A stretch of DNA of 64,000 nucleotides from Anaerorhabdus furcosa (lineage in GTDB: Bacteria; Bacillota_I; Bacilli_A; Erysipelotrichales; Erysipelotrichaceae): contig NZ_FUWY01000002.1 in assembly GCF_900167375.1 (NCBI RefSeq), positions 418,467-482,466 on the forward strand, written 5' to 3'. This document shows positions 34,247 to 42,783 of this stretch, in pieces. The position numbers and the translations under genes were made by a program. Each line of letters begins with the position of its first letter. Positions within the stretch are counted from its first letter, which is position 1. The notes under the pieces are model-generated. The model saw only the letters and a program-made list of their open reading frames with translations. It ran no database searches and was not told where the DNA came from.

Positions 34247-34437
34247 TTTTAGGTGAAGTAATATCTATTGATGAAGTCAATGGACTAACTGTATTGATTG
34301 ATGGTGAAGAAAAACCGACACAAAAAAAGTATGCGTTTGCAAACTCATATACACCACGTGTAGGTGATAGAGTTGCGATAGCTCAAATTGCAGGGACATA
34401 TATTGTTATGTTTGCGATTGTAAAGAAAATTAGATAA
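34243..34437 (+). CDS. small baseplate-associated OB-like protein
   Basis: The 64-residue beta-rich protein (ILGEVISIDEVNGLTVLIDG, then PRVGDRVAIAQIAGTYIVMF) has an SH3/OB-like pattern, common in small phage baseplate or spike-cap proteins. It overlaps the hub gene by 4 bp. Confidence 0.6.
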   Translation: MILGEVISIDEVNGLTVLIDGEEKPTQKKYAFANSYTPRVGDRVAIAQIAGTYIVMFAIVKKIR

Positions 34438-34471
34438 TTATTGAAAACTTAATTAAGAAAGGAATTATAAA

Positions 34472-35302
34472 ATGGGACAACTATATAACAAGGATAGATG
34501 GAATGAGTTTGATTCTATCTATCCTTTATTTAATAAAGGGAATGGACATAGAATCACTTATACAGTGAATGCAGCATTTTATAGATTTATGACTTCCCTT
34601 GGTATTAAGTCGTATGACACTGTAGGTGGTAAACCATTAAAGCATGATGGTGATGATTTTATTGCGATTACAAGTAATAACACTAAATTAGCATTAAACA
34701 CTTATCAGGTACTCATGGTGTTTGATAGTATGAAGTGCGTTGAAGTTACAAGAAACGCAACGAATACGGTCGTATTTGAAGGTAAAGATGAGCAAGGTAA
34801 TATTCATCAATTACGGTTAGCACATGGCAAGAATATTATTGCAGAAAAAGACCAGGTATATAAACGTGGGGACATGCTAGTAACAGTTAGTGATACTGGG
34901 GTAGTAGGTCGTGATGCAAATGGTAATTGGTTCGATAATTCACATCTGCATGTTACATATAAGGTAAATGGAAAGATTAAATCACTAGGAGCATTACTAA
35001 GTGAAATTGAACCATTTCCATATGTTACAGCTGAAGGTGGTAAACAAGAACCAGTGAAATGGATTAAACCATTTCCAAGTATAAAAATAGATCGTGTTAC
35101 AACGGATAAAGGATATCCAGTTAGAACACAACCGATGAATAAAGAAACTGTGTATTGGGCACAAAAAGGCGATTATTTAAGTGTTTTAGAATTGAGCGAT
35201 AAAACACTAGGTGATGGTTACAAATGGGCTAAGGTGGTAACCTATGGCAACGACACAGGATATATACAAATTGATTTAGATTACATGCACGTAGAAGTGT
35301 AG
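34472..35302 (+). CDS. phage lysin with degenerate M23-like centre and SH3-type C-terminus
   Basis: The 276-residue protein contains LAHGKN (His118), GDMLVTVSDTG and DNSHLHVTYKVNG (His158, His160), an order recalling LytM/M23 metallopeptidases (HxH motif). The usual first His-x3-Asp is not obvious. Residues about 203-276 (IDRVTTDKGYPVRTQPMNKE, GYIQIDLDY) are SH3-like, for wall binding. Placed right before holin-type genes, it is the likely endolysin. Confidence 0.6.
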   Translation: MGQLYNKDRWNEFDSIYPLFNKGNGHRITYTVNAAFYRFMTSLGIKSYDTVGGKPLKHDGDDFIAITSNNTKLALNTYQVLMVFDSMKCVEVTRNATNTVVFEGKDEQGNIHQLRLAHGKNIIAEKDQVYKRGDMLVTVSDTGVVGRDANGNWFDNSHLHVTYKVNGKIKSLGALLSEIEPFPYVTAEGGKQEPVKWIKPFPSIKIDRVTTDKGYPVRTQPMNKETVYWAQKGDYLSVLELSDKTLGDGYKWAKVVTYGNDTGYIQIDLDYMHVEV

Positions 35303-35316
35303 AAAGAGGATATGAT

Positions 35317-35664
35317 ATGAATACATATTTAAGCAATATGATTTTAATAGTAATTACAATAGCGGTTTTAGCAGGAGTCCATATTTTAGGATCAATTTAT
35401 TACAACTTGGATAAAGAAGTTGAAAAGTTTGAACCCAAGAAGCTTTTTAAAGGGCTTGTAAAGGTTTTGATTGTAGTAGCAATAATTAGTGGTATAACAT
35501 ACGTTTGGCTTGTCTACACACATTTAGGGCTTGTAAACAATGAAATAATTGATCCGTATATTATTTGTTACATCACATCGTTATATTATTTTATTAAAGC
35601 CACTGCTGTATTGATAAAGATTTTTGGTGTTGAAGAATACTTAAATAAAAAATTGAGTAAGTAA
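35317..35664 (+). CDS. holin-like membrane protein (115 aa)
   Basis: Three hydrophobic segments (about 8-30, 46-68, 80-104) and a Lys-rich C-terminus. It lies between the lysin and an XhlA-like gene. It probably forms the pore releasing lysin; assignment is by topology and position. Confidence 0.6.
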   Translation: MNTYLSNMILIVITIAVLAGVHILGSIYYNLDKEVEKFEPKKLFKGLVKVLIVVAIISGITYVWLVYTHLGLVNNEIIDPYIICYITSLYYFIKATAVLIKIFGVEEYLNKKLSK

Positions 35665-35666
35665 CT

Positions 35667-35948
35667 ATGGAACAAAACACATCAATAACACTAGGACTAT
35701 TATTCGCTATTATTGGATGTTTCGTTGGATTAGCTGGATGGATATCAAATCGTGATAAAAAGATTGCGAATGATAGTGAGTTCAAAGGTGCAGTTAATGC
35801 GAAATTAGATGTAGTTCTAGGTATCAAGGTGGAAGTAAAAAAAATTGAAGATGATCTCAAAGAAATAACTAAAAAAATTGTTGTGGTTGAAGAATCTACA
35901 AAATCAGCACACAAAAGAATAGATGAACATATAACATCACATGATTGA
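35667..35948 (+). CDS. XhlA-like/holin-associated protein
   Basis: The 93-residue protein has one N-terminal membrane segment (LGLLFAIIGCFVGLAGWI) and a long coiled coil with VEESTKSAHKRIDEH, a pattern seen in XhlA and phage haemolysin-type accessory proteins. It is the last lysis gene, before a terminator. Confidence 0.65.
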   Translation: MEQNTSITLGLLFAIIGCFVGLAGWISNRDKKIANDSEFKGAVNAKLDVVLGIKVEVKKIEDDLKEITKKIVVVEESTKSAHKRIDEHITSHD

Positions 35949-35985
35949 AAATGCCTACTCTCTTTATTGAGGGTAGGCATTTTTA
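35949..35985. terminator. bidirectional terminator after lysis genes
   Basis: ATGCCTAC (35951-35958) pairs with GTAGGCAT (35973-35980) and is flanked by A and T runs. It serves both the rightward late operon and the leftward mini-operon ending at 35983. Confidence 0.9.
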
Positions 35986-36273
35986 TGTTATTGGAAGCAT
36001 TTTGAAAAATGTAAAAATAGATAGAACTACCCAAAGGATACACAGTAAGACTAAGTAAATCACAAAGTATAAAAGACTATTTACATAAGAATCATCAATA
36101 CCTATCTTTCCAACAATCAAAAATGAAACCTTACATAATACGAGCGTTACAATCAAACTTTCTATCCAATCGTTAAGTAAAATTGATTCGTGAATCGAAA
36201 AATTATTGAATATCATATAAGTAAATAAGTAACGTATCAAATAGCTTGTCTTTTTAATTGTTCTATACATCAT
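35983..36273 (-). CDS. membrane protein of the leftward mini-operon
   Basis: Start taken at an ATG overlapping the stop of the upstream gene (AATGATGTATAG), giving 96 residues. Several hydrophobic segments (IESLIVTLVLCKVSFLIV, LYFVIYLVLLCILWVVLSIF) indicate a multi-pass protein. Last of four small genes transcribed leftward. Function unknown. Confidence 0.6.
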   Translation of the reverse strand: MMYRTIKKTSYLIRYLFTYMIFNNFSIHESILLNDWIESLIVTLVLCKVSFLIVGKIGIDDSYVNSLLYFVIYLVLLCILWVVLSIFTFFKMLPIT

Positions 36274-36466
36274 TATTCTTTTGTTTAGCTTTTTCAATTG
36301 TTTCAATCATAGCTGTTCTAATTACATCTGCTTGTGTAGTCACTAGTATATTACATGCCTTCTTGAATTCGTTTACGAATTCAATGTTGAACTGTGAACC
36401 AACCATCCTCATATTCTTTTTTTTCCATTCAGCTTTGTATTTTTCTTTGTCAAACTTATTTTCCAT
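36263..36466 (-). CDS. probable ribbon-helix-helix regulator (67 aa)
   Basis: Residues about 23-60 (SQFNIEFVNEFKKACNILVTTQADVIRTAMIETIEKA) fit a strand-helix-helix Arc/MetJ-type fold. It lies between two membrane protein genes in a leftward operon. The operon promoter contains a perfect 20-bp palindrome (36808-36827), a plausible target for this protein. Confidence 0.55.
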   Translation of the reverse strand: MENKFDKEKYKAEWKKKNMRMVGSQFNIEFVNEFKKACNILVTTQADVIRTAMIETIEKAKQKNNDV

Positions 36467-36608
36467 TTCTATAACCGATAAATATGTTGTAAGAGCTTAG
36501 TAAAATGCACGCTAGTGCCAAAAAGAATATTAGATTAATCTTTGTTGAAACCATAATAATTAAATTGATGGCAATAATGATAAGACTGACAACTTTAATA
36601 TTTTGCAT
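36456..36608 (-). CDS. small membrane protein (50 aa)
   Basis: An open frame after AAAGGAGC encodes MQNIKVVSLIIIAINLIIMV and so on to a second hydrophobic segment (LIFFLALACILLSSYNIFI), ending GYRNGK. It overlaps the regulator start by 11 bp. Confidence 0.6.
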   Translation of the reverse strand: MQNIKVVSLIIIAINLIIMVSTKINLIFFLALACILLSSYNIFIGYRNGK

Positions 36609-36653
36609 ATTTTTGCTCCTTTCTGTATAATAATATTGAAGAGAAGGGAAGAA

Positions 36654-36779
36654 TTACTTCTTCCTCTTCTTCTTGGGGGTTCTGACTGTCTTATAAGCGA
36701 TTACCGAAGCCGCCAAGCTAATCACGGTAGTTGTTAGTTCAATCAGAGCCTTTACTATTTCTAACTCTTTCTCATTCAT
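36654..36779 (-). CDS. small single-pass protein with basic tail (41 aa)
   Basis: Strong AAAGGAGGT precedes ATG 36779. The peptide has one hydrophobic helix (LTTTVISLAASVIA) and ends with a Lys/Arg cluster (PKKKRKK). First gene of the leftward mini-operon; the size and layout recall small membrane-active toxins, but nothing proves this. Confidence 0.6.
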   Translation of the reverse strand: MNEKELEIVKALIELTTTVISLAASVIAYKTVRTPKKKRKK

Positions 36780-36801
36780 GACTTACCTCCTTTACATATA
36801 T

Positions 36802-36830
36802 ATTATAACATAGTATATATACTATGTAAA
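36802..36830 (-). promoter_or_regulatory. promoter of the leftward mini-operon with 20-bp palindrome
   Basis: On the minus strand TTTACA (36825-36830) and TATAAT (36802-36807) are 17 bp apart. The perfect palindrome ACATAGTATATATACTATGT (36808-36827) occupies the spacer and part of the -35, an ideal repressor site. Confidence 0.75.
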
Positions 36831-36894
36831 TAGTTTTTTATTTATTTTTGTCAATAAATGATAGAATAGTTATGTTGAATTAGGGAGGTAGTTT

Positions 36895-37362
36895 ATGTAC
36901 GTATTTCTTTATTGCCTTAGTGTTTCGCTACAAATAACAGGTGCATTACTTGTTGCTGATATTTCATTTAATTCGTTAAAGAGAGAGAATGTGTTAAAGA
37001 AGTTTCTGAAAACCAATATTGTTACTTTTGATTCTTTCAAAAACAAACTTATTTATGATCGCGAGGCATTTAAAGAGTTTGTTATGAATAAGGCATTGCT
37101 ATTTATTTCATTAATATTCATTATCTCTGGTTTTATGTTAGGAATATTTTATCTTAATGATGGTTTGTATCTATTCGTAAAAACGATTTTAGTTATCCTC
37201 ATCACAGTATTTTTAATTTTTATCGCTAAGATGATAGTGGGATTAATTTTATCGAAAACTAAAATTTGTAAAGAATTGACAATAGAAGAATTGGATAGAT
37301 ATAATTTACCAGTACACGGAAGAACTATTTCAATAGAAGAAATTGAAGAAATATTCAAATAA
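36895..37362 (+). CDS. membrane protein near attR (155 aa)
   Basis: Three hydrophobic segments: about 3-24, 72-93 (LLFISLIFIISGFMLGIFYL) and 97-120 (VKTILVILITVFLIFIAKM). A cytoplasmic tail rich in Glu follows. It is divergent from the leftward mini-operon. Strong GGGAGGT ribosome binding site. No family recognised; cargo. Confidence 0.6.
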   Translation: MYVFLYCLSVSLQITGALLVADISFNSLKRENVLKKFLKTNIVTFDSFKNKLIYDREAFKEFVMNKALLFISLIFIISGFMLGIFYLNDGLYLFVKTILVILITVFLIFIAKMIVGLILSKTKICKELTIEELDRYNLPVHGRTISIEEIEEIFK

Positions 37363-37763
37363 AATTTCATCAATAATATTGGTGAGTAAAGTTACTAATT
37401 CCAATATCAAAATCGATGAAAGAGAAGATTAATAATGATGAGATTTTACTGACTAATTACTGACTAAAATAAATAAATATGCAAAAATGCACATTTAAAT
37501 ATAGAAATATTAATGCATGTTTAAACACTTTTTAACACATAAAAAAACAAAAAATGGTGTCTGCCAACTGACACCATTTTGGCACCATAAAAATATAAAG
37601 TATAAAATTATAGGTTTAACTATAACGAAAAACTAATGATTTTTACTAACTATATTGAAGTAAAGTTGATACATTTTGTACCCCCAATATAAAATATAAT
37701 ATTGATAAAATCTCTAAAAATGTACTTAGAGCGAAAAATTTAAATATTAGGAAAGGTAAAATT
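37363..37763. other. intergenic region with hairpin and a promoter
   Basis: AT-rich. It holds a strong hairpin (AAAATGGTGTC at 37551-37561 with GACACCATTTT at 37570-37580), likely a terminator for the membrane protein gene. A promoter for the next gene follows: TTGATA at 37666-37671 and TATAAA at 37688-37693, 16 bp apart. No gene seen. Confidence 0.55.
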
Positions 37764-38414
37764 ATGAAGTTTATTGATATTTTTGACAGTTACTCCATTG
37801 AAGAGTATAAAAAAGATTATAAGATGATTGAAATAGCAATTTCTAATATTTCGAATTCTGTTGCATATTTAATTATTCAATTAGAATATAGTGAAACGCA
37901 GGAGTATAAAAAATTATCTAATGATGTTCGTTTTGCTGAAAAACTGATTTATGATGATATGCTTAAATCAGCTGTTTTGAAATTTTATCGATATTATTTT
38001 GAATTAAATGGTAGCGATGTAATGACCTTGGCTAAATTTAAAAATAAAATACTAAAGGAAATAAAGAGTCAGTATAAAGAAAAACTACGAATATCAATTT
38101 CTAAGACAATGTGGAGAAATAAAAATAACAAAATAAAATTTGATAGATTAATAGAAGCACTAGAAAAATATAGAAATAAATATCTCGCTCATAATATTCC
38201 TGAAGGAGTTATTGATGAAGAGATAAAAGTAGAAGATCTAGTATTAATTCATAAAGCGGCATTAGAACTATTTTCGTTATTAAAATTTGATGATTGCTCC
38301 GGAGAAATATATATAGAGGAACTGAAGCAATTTGAATACAACAACGATGTTAACCGTGAGTATCTAAATTTGATAGATTATTTTCGAGAAAGAATTAAGC
38401 ATTTGATGTCTTAA
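37764..38414 (+). CDS. HEPN-like protein with R-X5-H motif at the attR end
   Basis: The 216-residue all-helical protein contains LEKYRNKYLAHNIPEG, where Arg137 and His143 give an R-X5-H motif inside a predicted helix, as in HEPN nucleases such as AbiU2-type proteins. It has its own promoter and lies just inside attR, the classic spot for lysogenic conversion genes. Role in phage defence or as a toxin is inferred. Confidence 0.55.
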   Translation: MKFIDIFDSYSIEEYKKDYKMIEIAISNISNSVAYLIIQLEYSETQEYKKLSNDVRFAEKLIYDDMLKSAVLKFYRYYFELNGSDVMTLAKFKNKILKEIKSQYKEKLRISISKTMWRNKNNKIKFDRLIEALEKYRNKYLAHNIPEGVIDEEIKVEDLVLIHKAALELFSLLKFDDCSGEIYIEELKQFEYNNDVNREYLNLIDYFRERIKHLMS

Positions 38415-38451
38415 TTTAAGTAACACTTTTTAAAATGTTTATTGATATATA

Positions 38452-38472
38452 TATAGGGTATTATTAGGGTAC
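38452..38472 (+). promoter_or_regulatory. putative integrase arm-type sites near attR
   Basis: TATAGGGTAT (38452-38461) followed by ATTAGGGTAC (38463-38472), the same order and orientation as near attL. Confidence 0.6.
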
Positions 38473-38518
38473 ATATACGAAAAAGTGGCTATTTATAATA
38501 TGAATTTCACTATTTTTC

Positions 38519-38568
38519 GGACTGAAAATCCATGTGTCGCCGGTTCAATCCCGGCTGGGACCACCATT
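38519..38568 (+). repeat. attR core, 50-bp direct repeat (right copy; displaced tRNA-Phe 3' end)
   Basis: Identical to 7951-8000. This is the original chromosomal 3' part of tRNA-Phe, left without its 5' part. Confidence 0.95.
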
Positions 38569-38576
38569 TGGAAATG

Positions 38577-38628
38577 TAGTCTATTTTTGGTTAATTCTTA
38601 TGGAATTGATTAAAAATAGGCTTTTTCT
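38577..38628 (+). terminator. original terminator of the tRNA operon, displaced by the prophage
   Basis: A long imperfect stem (from 38579, with CTATTTTT, paired with AAAAATAG up to 38621) is followed by TTTTT. It lies directly after attR, where the tRNA operon ended before integration. Confidence 0.75.
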
Positions 38629-38764
38629 ATACTTAAAAAAGCCTATTCTAATAGGTTATTTGCAAATTTTGGAATAAATTGTTTATTCTAACAAAATTGT
38701 ATCAAAACACTAAAAACTTGAATAAAAAAATGAATTTCACATCTAAAATGACCACCGATTCCAA

Positions 38765-39899
38765 TTATTTATCATTTCTTTCATAATATAAATCCTCCCA
38801 TTGCTTCGGCGTTTTATAACGTAAGGTACTATGTTTTCTTTTTGAATTATAGAATTCAATGAAAAGTTGGATGTGATTTGTGAAGTCTTTTACAGAACGA
38901 TAAGATTTTCTGTAATATTCTTCTCTTTTCAATGTTGCAAAGAATGATTCAGCAACAGAATTATTAAATGGATTATATGGTTTAGAGAATGATTGTCGTA
39001 CATTAGATTTTTTTAGCAATAACTTAAATCGATTTGAAGTGTATTGTGTTCCACGATCTGAATGAAATATTAGAGCAACCTTTGGCTTTCTAGTTTTGCA
39101 AGCTTTTCGAAAAGTTGTAGTGATTAGTCGTGTAGAATGTACTGTAGAAATATGATAAGCAATTACTTTTCTTGAATATAAACCAATAATTGCACATAGA
39201 TAGTAAAATAAATCTTTAAATTTCAAGTATGTAACATCACTTACCCAAACTTCATTTGGATGGTTTACTGTAAAATGTATTTGTACTAAATCAGTTTTTT
39301 TATTCCTGTAGAATCTTTAAATATTCCTTTTTGCTACCTCCTCTATTGCTAAATAGCCCTAATTCCTTCATAAGTAGACTAATTGTTTGAGGTACTACTT
39401 TATAACCTAATTTTTTAAGTTCTTCACGTATACGATATGCACCATAAGTTTGTTTGGATTCAGTGAACAGTTCGAGTATTTGCTCTTTTAATTGATCATT
39501 CCTTTGTTTTTTCTTCATGAATTGTTGGATATTTGAAGATAAATATGCATTAAAGGTACTCCTATTTACCATTAGTGCCTCACACAAAACTCTTGTACTG
39601 TAATAGCCTTTCAGTTTTTCAAGTTCTCATAGCTTGTCAGCCAATGGGGATTGAATTGAACAATCAACTTTTTGCAGTACTTCTATGATTTGTTCAAGCT
39701 TTTATGAATGAAATCTTAGTTTTTGATATTCTGCAACATTTACTCTTTCACCAGTAGTAATGGTTTCTTTATATTTAAAAATCCATAAATATAAAGAACT
39801 TTTAGGAATTTTATACTTTTTACAGATATCCTTTACCGATTTGCCTCGTTGATAATAAGATACATACTTTTTTTGAAGTTTCAAACTGATTTTTTTCAT
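38765..39899 (-). pseudogene. decayed IS3-type (IS150-like) transposase
   Basis: Reading leftward: an HTH region (SVKDICKKYKIPKSSLYLWIFK) runs to a stop near 39702. The same frame resumes (KLEQIIEVLQKV), stops again and continues (YSTRVLCEALMVNRSTFNAY, KQTYGAYRIREELKKLGYKV) to 39300. A one-base shift leads into the DDE core (VWVSDVTYLKF, HSDRGTQYTS, NSVAESFFATLK). Two stops and one frameshift make it inactive. Terminal inverted repeats were not found by eye. Confidence 0.85.
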
Positions 39900-40107
39900 T
39901 TATTGAATTCTCCTTCAGCGCTCAAAACGCAGGAGTATACTATATTAAACTATAAACAATACAAACAAACAATTAATTATAGAGTTTATATGTTAAAAAT
40001 AAGTTTAGTGATATAATAAAAAAAATAAAGTACTTAATGACTTTTTATTACTATTATGAAAATGAGTAGATTAATTCAGTAAATTTATAGACAAGGAGGG
40101 AATGAAA

Positions 40108-41319
40108 ATGCAAAATGATAAGGAAGTTTTTTATGAAATTGAATCAATGAATAAAGAGATAATTGTTATTTTTAAAGATGGAATAATAGTTGAAGATGAG
40201 GAAGCGTTTAGAAAATCACATTATTTCAAGAATGAAGAGAACACTAGTATTACAACGATTTTTAAAGATGAGTTACTGGAACTTTTTGAAGTTGATAATA
40301 TTAAAGAACTTAAGCAAAAAATCGATAATAAAATACGATTATTGTTTAAGGTGGGGTTTGGTGAGATGTGCTATGATAAACAAACCAATACTGTAGTTGT
40401 TTATACAGAAAGTTTTAAAAAAGATGTTGTGGATCCTGCGAATAATACTAGAAAATTAAAGAGAACTATAGAAAAATTATCAAAAGAAGAGAAGGTAACT
40501 TCTTCAGAATTTTTGAATGTTATCAAGGCTGTTTCGAAAGGGATTGATGATATTGTATTAACTGAAAAGGATAAAATGCAGATTTCTAAAATTATTCCTA
40601 AAATGATAAAGGAAGGGAATATTAAAATTTCCTTAAAAGATGTTACAGATATAAATAAAGACAGATTAAAGGATATTGTACAACTGGGTAGAGATTTATT
40701 AGAAAAAAAGAATGGTATAGAAAAGAAGCTTGGTATAGAAAGAAAGCATATTGGTAATGAATACGCATGGCAAAAATATTTCGAACTATATGCTTCTTAT
40801 TTGCTGTTTGGATCAATAGAACAAAAAATTCCAGAAAGTTTAATTAATGTTGATTCGAAAATAAGAACAAGTGATAGTAAATTAGATATTCTTACAATAA
40901 ATAGATATGGATTTCTTGATATTGTTGAGTTGAAAAAATCTGAAGAATACTTATTTAAACTCGATTCTTCACATGATAATTTTGTTCCAACTTCGAATTT
41001 AAGTACTGCAATAGCTCAAGTTAATAATTATCTTATGCTTTTGCCTCATTCAGAGACAAATAATGAGTTAATTAATGGAGCTGAATCAGCTACAGGAATG
41101 TTAGTAATTGGTTCAAACAAGTATTTGATGAAAAAAGAAAGTATTTTGAGTTATCAGCAGAAAACAGGCATGTCAGCTAATGAAATTGATATAAAACTTA
41201 GAAAAGCTTTAAGAGATTTAAATTACTCTTACGCTCATATTCAGATAGTTTTGTATGATGAATTGTTAGATAATCTTGAAAATTTTATTAATCAAATGAG
41301 TATAGAAATTAGAACGTAA
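40108..41319 (+). CDS. Shedu-like DUF4263 nuclease
   Basis: The C-terminal half has the Shedu/DUF4263 pattern: NEYAWQKYFELYASYLLFG, SDSKLDILTINRYGFLDIVELKKS (Asp262, Glu276 and Lys278 of the 40102-start frame form a PD-(D/E)XK core) and SNLSTAIAQVNNYLMLLP. The first 200 residues are a variable sensor region. Shedu proteins are single-gene anti-phage nucleases. I start at ATG 40108, eight bases after AGGAGG; ATG 40102 is too close. It stands alone with its own strong ribosome binding site. Confidence 0.82.
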   Translation: MQNDKEVFYEIESMNKEIIVIFKDGIIVEDEEAFRKSHYFKNEENTSITTIFKDELLELFEVDNIKELKQKIDNKIRLLFKVGFGEMCYDKQTNTVVVYTESFKKDVVDPANNTRKLKRTIEKLSKEEKVTSSEFLNVIKAVSKGIDDIVLTEKDKMQISKIIPKMIKEGNIKISLKDVTDINKDRLKDIVQLGRDLLEKKNGIEKKLGIERKHIGNEYAWQKYFELYASYLLFGSIEQKIPESLINVDSKIRTSDSKLDILTINRYGFLDIVELKKSEEYLFKLDSSHDNFVPTSNLSTAIAQVNNYLMLLPHSETNNELINGAESATGMLVIGSNKYLMKKESILSYQQKTGMSANEIDIKLRKALRDLNYSYAHIQIVLYDELLDNLENFINQMSIEIRT

Positions 41320-41663
41320 AATTATGTTTAATGTTGCTAATATTGATTCAGAAAGGTAGCAGATTTATTATAGTGTTTCTAGCAAATGAAATAATTATCT
41401 AAGCGACTAAATTATCGATATGACTTGTTCTTAAGAATATAGGTAATTGTAATGACAATATTTTTTGCCTTGTGTATAAATTTTCAAGAGAAGAAATAAA
41501 TCATGTACGTGAATTGATTAATTTTAGTAATATCATTAAATGGTTAGAAATGCTAGGGAATCCATAATTATATGATTTATTTAGTATAGAAAAGATAGTA
41601 TTTAAATGGAGTATTTTTATTTTGGCTAGTACTTAATGTAGACCACTATTAGGAGGAGGTACT
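41320..41663. other. intergenic region, possible gene remnant
   Basis: AT-rich. A short in-frame stretch around 41440-41568 reads CLVYKFSREEINHVRELINF and ends IIKWLEMLGNP, looking like the tail of a lost gene; I cannot name it. A GGAGGAGG ribosome binding site for the next gene lies at the end. Confidence 0.3.
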
Positions 41664-42779
41664 ATGGGATTACGATTAGATTTATTTTTTAAGAACGTTG
41701 TACCAAAAGCAATTGGTGGGAAAAATGGTAGATATGAGTATGAAATTAAATCAGATACTTTCACATTCAATGAGGTGCATGATTTGCAACGAATTATATT
41801 ATTTTTGATTTCTAATAATAGAGTTAGATTTTTTGAATTTAAGTTACTAGCAAAATCGTTTGTTGATGTTTCAACTATAATTTTATTTCAATTGTCTTTA
41901 TTTTATTTACAATTAAAAAAGCCAAAGACTAAGATTTCTATAAAATTTCCAAATTTAACCAATAGTATAGTTAATGAAAATTTTACAAGGACTCATTTTT
42001 ATTTAAGCAGTAAGGGGGACTTTTCTGATTTCTTGTCGATTAAACTGGATAACAAATATGAATATTTTATGAAAATTCAATCTGCTCATGGAAGTAATTA
42101 CAATATTTCAGAGTTGGGAACTGAGTTAAGTTATTTCTTAAAGAGTATTAATGAAGAAGACGAAGATTTTGCTGATCGTGTAGTAGAAATTGTTGAGGAA
42201 CTTGTTGGGAATGCTTGTGAACATTCAAGAGAAGATGTTTTGGTATATGTTAAGAGAAGTCTGGCAATTAATGAAAATGAAAATGATGTTAATTTATATT
42301 CAATTAATCTTTTGTGTTTCTCGGAAGAAAAAATTTTTAGTAAAATAAAGAAGCAATTTTATGCTATTCCCCCAGAATGTGATGAAAGAATTATAGAAGC
42401 TTATAATTTTCATTGTAAAAAATTTAATGATGTATATGATGAAAATCATTTTTTTATGCTGAGTGCATTGCAACCAGGAGTGACAACGCGAAAAAATAAA
42501 ATATCAGGAGGAATAGGCTTAACTAATTTTGTTGATAAAATAAATAATCATTTAGACACAGTTAAAGGAGCATGCTATCTTGTTTGTGGAGATGAAGCTA
42601 TTTTCTTTAAGGATTCAAAACTTGGTATAAGAAAAGAAATTTGTAAAGTAGAGGAAATTGGCTTAAATGAAAGCTGTAAATACATTTTTGATAAACCAGA
42701 CGATAGTGTTGTAAGTGTTTCTCCATTGTATTTTAATGGTGTTATGTATAATATAGTGTTAGTAAAGGAGAGTGTATAA
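41664..42779 (+). CDS. GHKL/histidine-kinase-like ATPase protein
   Basis: The 371-residue protein has an N-box VEELVGNACEHS (about 177-188) and a G-box ISGGIGLTNF (about 280-289), the ATP-binding elements of HATPase_c folds. There is no visible H-box, so it is probably not a sensor kinase. The N-terminal 160 residues (with a hydrophobic LFQLSLFYLQL) are uncharacterised. It overlaps or abuts a STAS-like gene, the combination expected for an anti-sigma/antagonist-type switch. First gene of a three-gene unit. Confidence 0.72.
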   Translation: MGLRLDLFFKNVVPKAIGGKNGRYEYEIKSDTFTFNEVHDLQRIILFLISNNRVRFFEFKLLAKSFVDVSTIILFQLSLFYLQLKKPKTKISIKFPNLTNSIVNENFTRTHFYLSSKGDFSDFLSIKLDNKYEYFMKIQSAHGSNYNISELGTELSYFLKSINEEDEDFADRVVEIVEELVGNACEHSREDVLVYVKRSLAINENENDVNLYSINLLCFSEEKIFSKIKKQFYAIPPECDERIIEAYNFHCKKFNDVYDENHFFMLSALQPGVTTRKNKISGGIGLTNFVDKINNHLDTVKGACYLVCGDEAIFFKDSKLGIRKEICKVEEIGLNESCKYIFDKPDDSVVSVSPLYFNGVMYNIVLVKESV

Positions 42780-42783
42780 CTGT

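Larger units (their letters stand above)
7951..38568. mobile_element. prophage integrated at tRNA-Phe
   Basis: The element is bounded by a 50-bp perfect direct repeat (attL 7951-8000, attR 38519-38568). It contains an integrase next to attL, a lysogeny switch, early genes and an HNH-TerS-TerL-portal-protease-capsid-connector-tail-lysis order typical of siphoviruses with an HK97-type capsid. All structural steps appear present. The only clearly broken phage gene is the recombinase-like pseudogene at 18587-19242. It carries several apparent cargo genes. Whether it is inducible cannot be judged from sequence. Confidence 0.95.
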
